A stretch of DNA of 5,941 nt. Source: Hypericibacter sp050729195. GTDB taxonomy: Bacteria > Pseudomonadota > Alphaproteobacteria > Dongiales > Dongiaceae. This document shows, piece after piece, positions 5,383 through 5,941 of this stretch. The translations under genes were made by a program, and so were the position numbers. The notes below the pieces were generated by a model. It saw nothing but the letters and a program-made list of their open reading frames with translations, was not told where the DNA came from and searched no databases. Where the stretch lies: NCBI RefSeq assembly GCF_050729195.1, contig NZ_JBOHKS010000084.1, positions 1 through 5,941 on the forward strand, written 5' to 3'. The first letter of the stretch is position 1. Each line of letters opens with the position of its first letter.

Positions 5383-5941
5383 ATGAGCTTTGTCCTGCGG
5401 ACGCTCTCGCTGACCGCTTGTCTCTGGCTCGTGATGGGCCAGCCGGCATGGGCCGCTTCTTGCGGTTCGCCGGCGATCGATCATACGGCAGCCAAGGTCC
5501 GGGACGCGCGGGTCGCCCTCGGGGCGCTGCCTATCTACGAGAATTCGGAACCCACATCCCTGACGCCGCAAGCGCAGGCCGTCATCTCGGAGATGAAAAC
5601 GCGCCTTCGCGACTTTCTCGACGCCTATATGCACTGTCTGCCCTCGAAGTTCGATACGGGCGATGCGCAGAACGATCTGGACCAGCGGTTCGAGCAGCGC
5701 GAGGTCGAGCCGATCGGCCCGGTTCATTACGGCGACCATCTGACCTTCACGATGGAACAGCCCCCTGGTCAGCCCGATCTGGTCGCAGTCACGGCGAACT
5801 TCGCAATCGAATGCGGCACCGATACGGTCCTTTTCCTCTTCTCGTCCAAAGGCGGCTCGTGGACCGAAGTGCTGCGCTGGCAGAGCCGGCCCTATCCCGA
5901 GATCAATGGCGCCTTTGCGTCCTTCAGCTACGGTGTCTCGC
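5383..5941 (+). CDS. Secreted protein of unknown function (C-terminus cut by window edge)
   Basis: The reading frame is open from ATG 5383 to the window end (186 residues, no stop). The first ~25 residues form a classic Sec signal peptide: a short basic n-region with Arg6, a hydrophobic core (about 7-18) and an AWA|AS cleavage site after residue 24. The mature part has three cysteines in the visible portion (27, 85, 144), which could form disulfides in the periplasm. It begins with a region likely helical (33-47 and 62-85, including EMKTRLRDFLDAYMHC), then a more strand-like half with FTMEQPPGQPDLVAVTANF (122-140), TVLFLFSSKGGSWTEVLRW (148-166) and ASFSYGV near the edge. I do not recognise a named family. 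The alternation of short strands ending in a W-x-x-V-L-R-W segment suggests a beta-rich domain. It is divergent from the ABC genes across 172 bases. Codon use is slightly less GC-rich than in cobT. The start is supported by the signal peptide; the ribosome binding site is weak. Confidence 0.82.
   Translation, partial: MSFVLRTLSLTACLWLVMGQPAWAASCGSPAIDHTAAKVRDARVALGALPIYENSEPTSLTPQAQAVISEMKTRLRDFLDAYMHCLPSKFDTGDAQNDLDQRFEQREVEPIGPVHYGDHLTFTMEQPPGQPDLVAVTANFAIECGTDTVLFLFSSKGGSWTEVLRWQSRPYPEINGAFASFSYGVS

Overview
The window is high-GC bacterial chromosome with tightly packed genes. The base composition, the cobS/cobT arrangement and the proline-rich leader on CobS fit an alphaproteobacterium, perhaps Rhodospirillales. 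That placement is inference from gene style; no rRNA or other marker gene is present. No mobile element, CRISPR array, tRNA or rRNA is visible.

Layout. (1) Positions 1-1073, minus strand: cobS (cobalamin synthase), followed 16 bases later by a histidine phosphatase (CobC-like) that runs off the left edge. (2) 1074-1294: a 221-base divergent control region with a promoter candidate for cobS, an imperfect hairpin and the ribosome binding site of cobT. (3) 1295-3563, plus strand: cobT, then 13 bases later a YcaQ-type winged-helix DNA glycosylase gene. (4) 3564-3609: a short convergent gap. (5) 3610-5210, minus strand: a two-gene ABC-2 transporter, ATPase first and then a six-helix permease 5 bases later. 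(6) 5211-5382: a second divergent gap with a 12-base perfect palindrome. (7) 5383 to the right edge, plus strand: the start of a secreted protein of unknown function.

How the genes fit together. CobT makes alpha-ribazole-5'-phosphate, a CobC-type phosphatase removes the phosphate, and CobS joins alpha-ribazole to adenosylcobinamide-GDP. The left half is therefore the lower-ligand (nucleotide loop) assembly branch of cobalamin synthesis, set around one divergent promoter region. The glycosylase gene behind cobT is probably a co-transcribed passenger in DNA repair. The ABC pair looks like a stand-alone exporter of unknown substrate, and its ATPase has an unusual Q-loop.

Most of the window is ordinary, well-known gene content. 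I see no clear new system. The least explained items are the secreted three-cysteine protein at the right edge, the variant Q-loop, and the two small palindromic structures in the divergent gaps.
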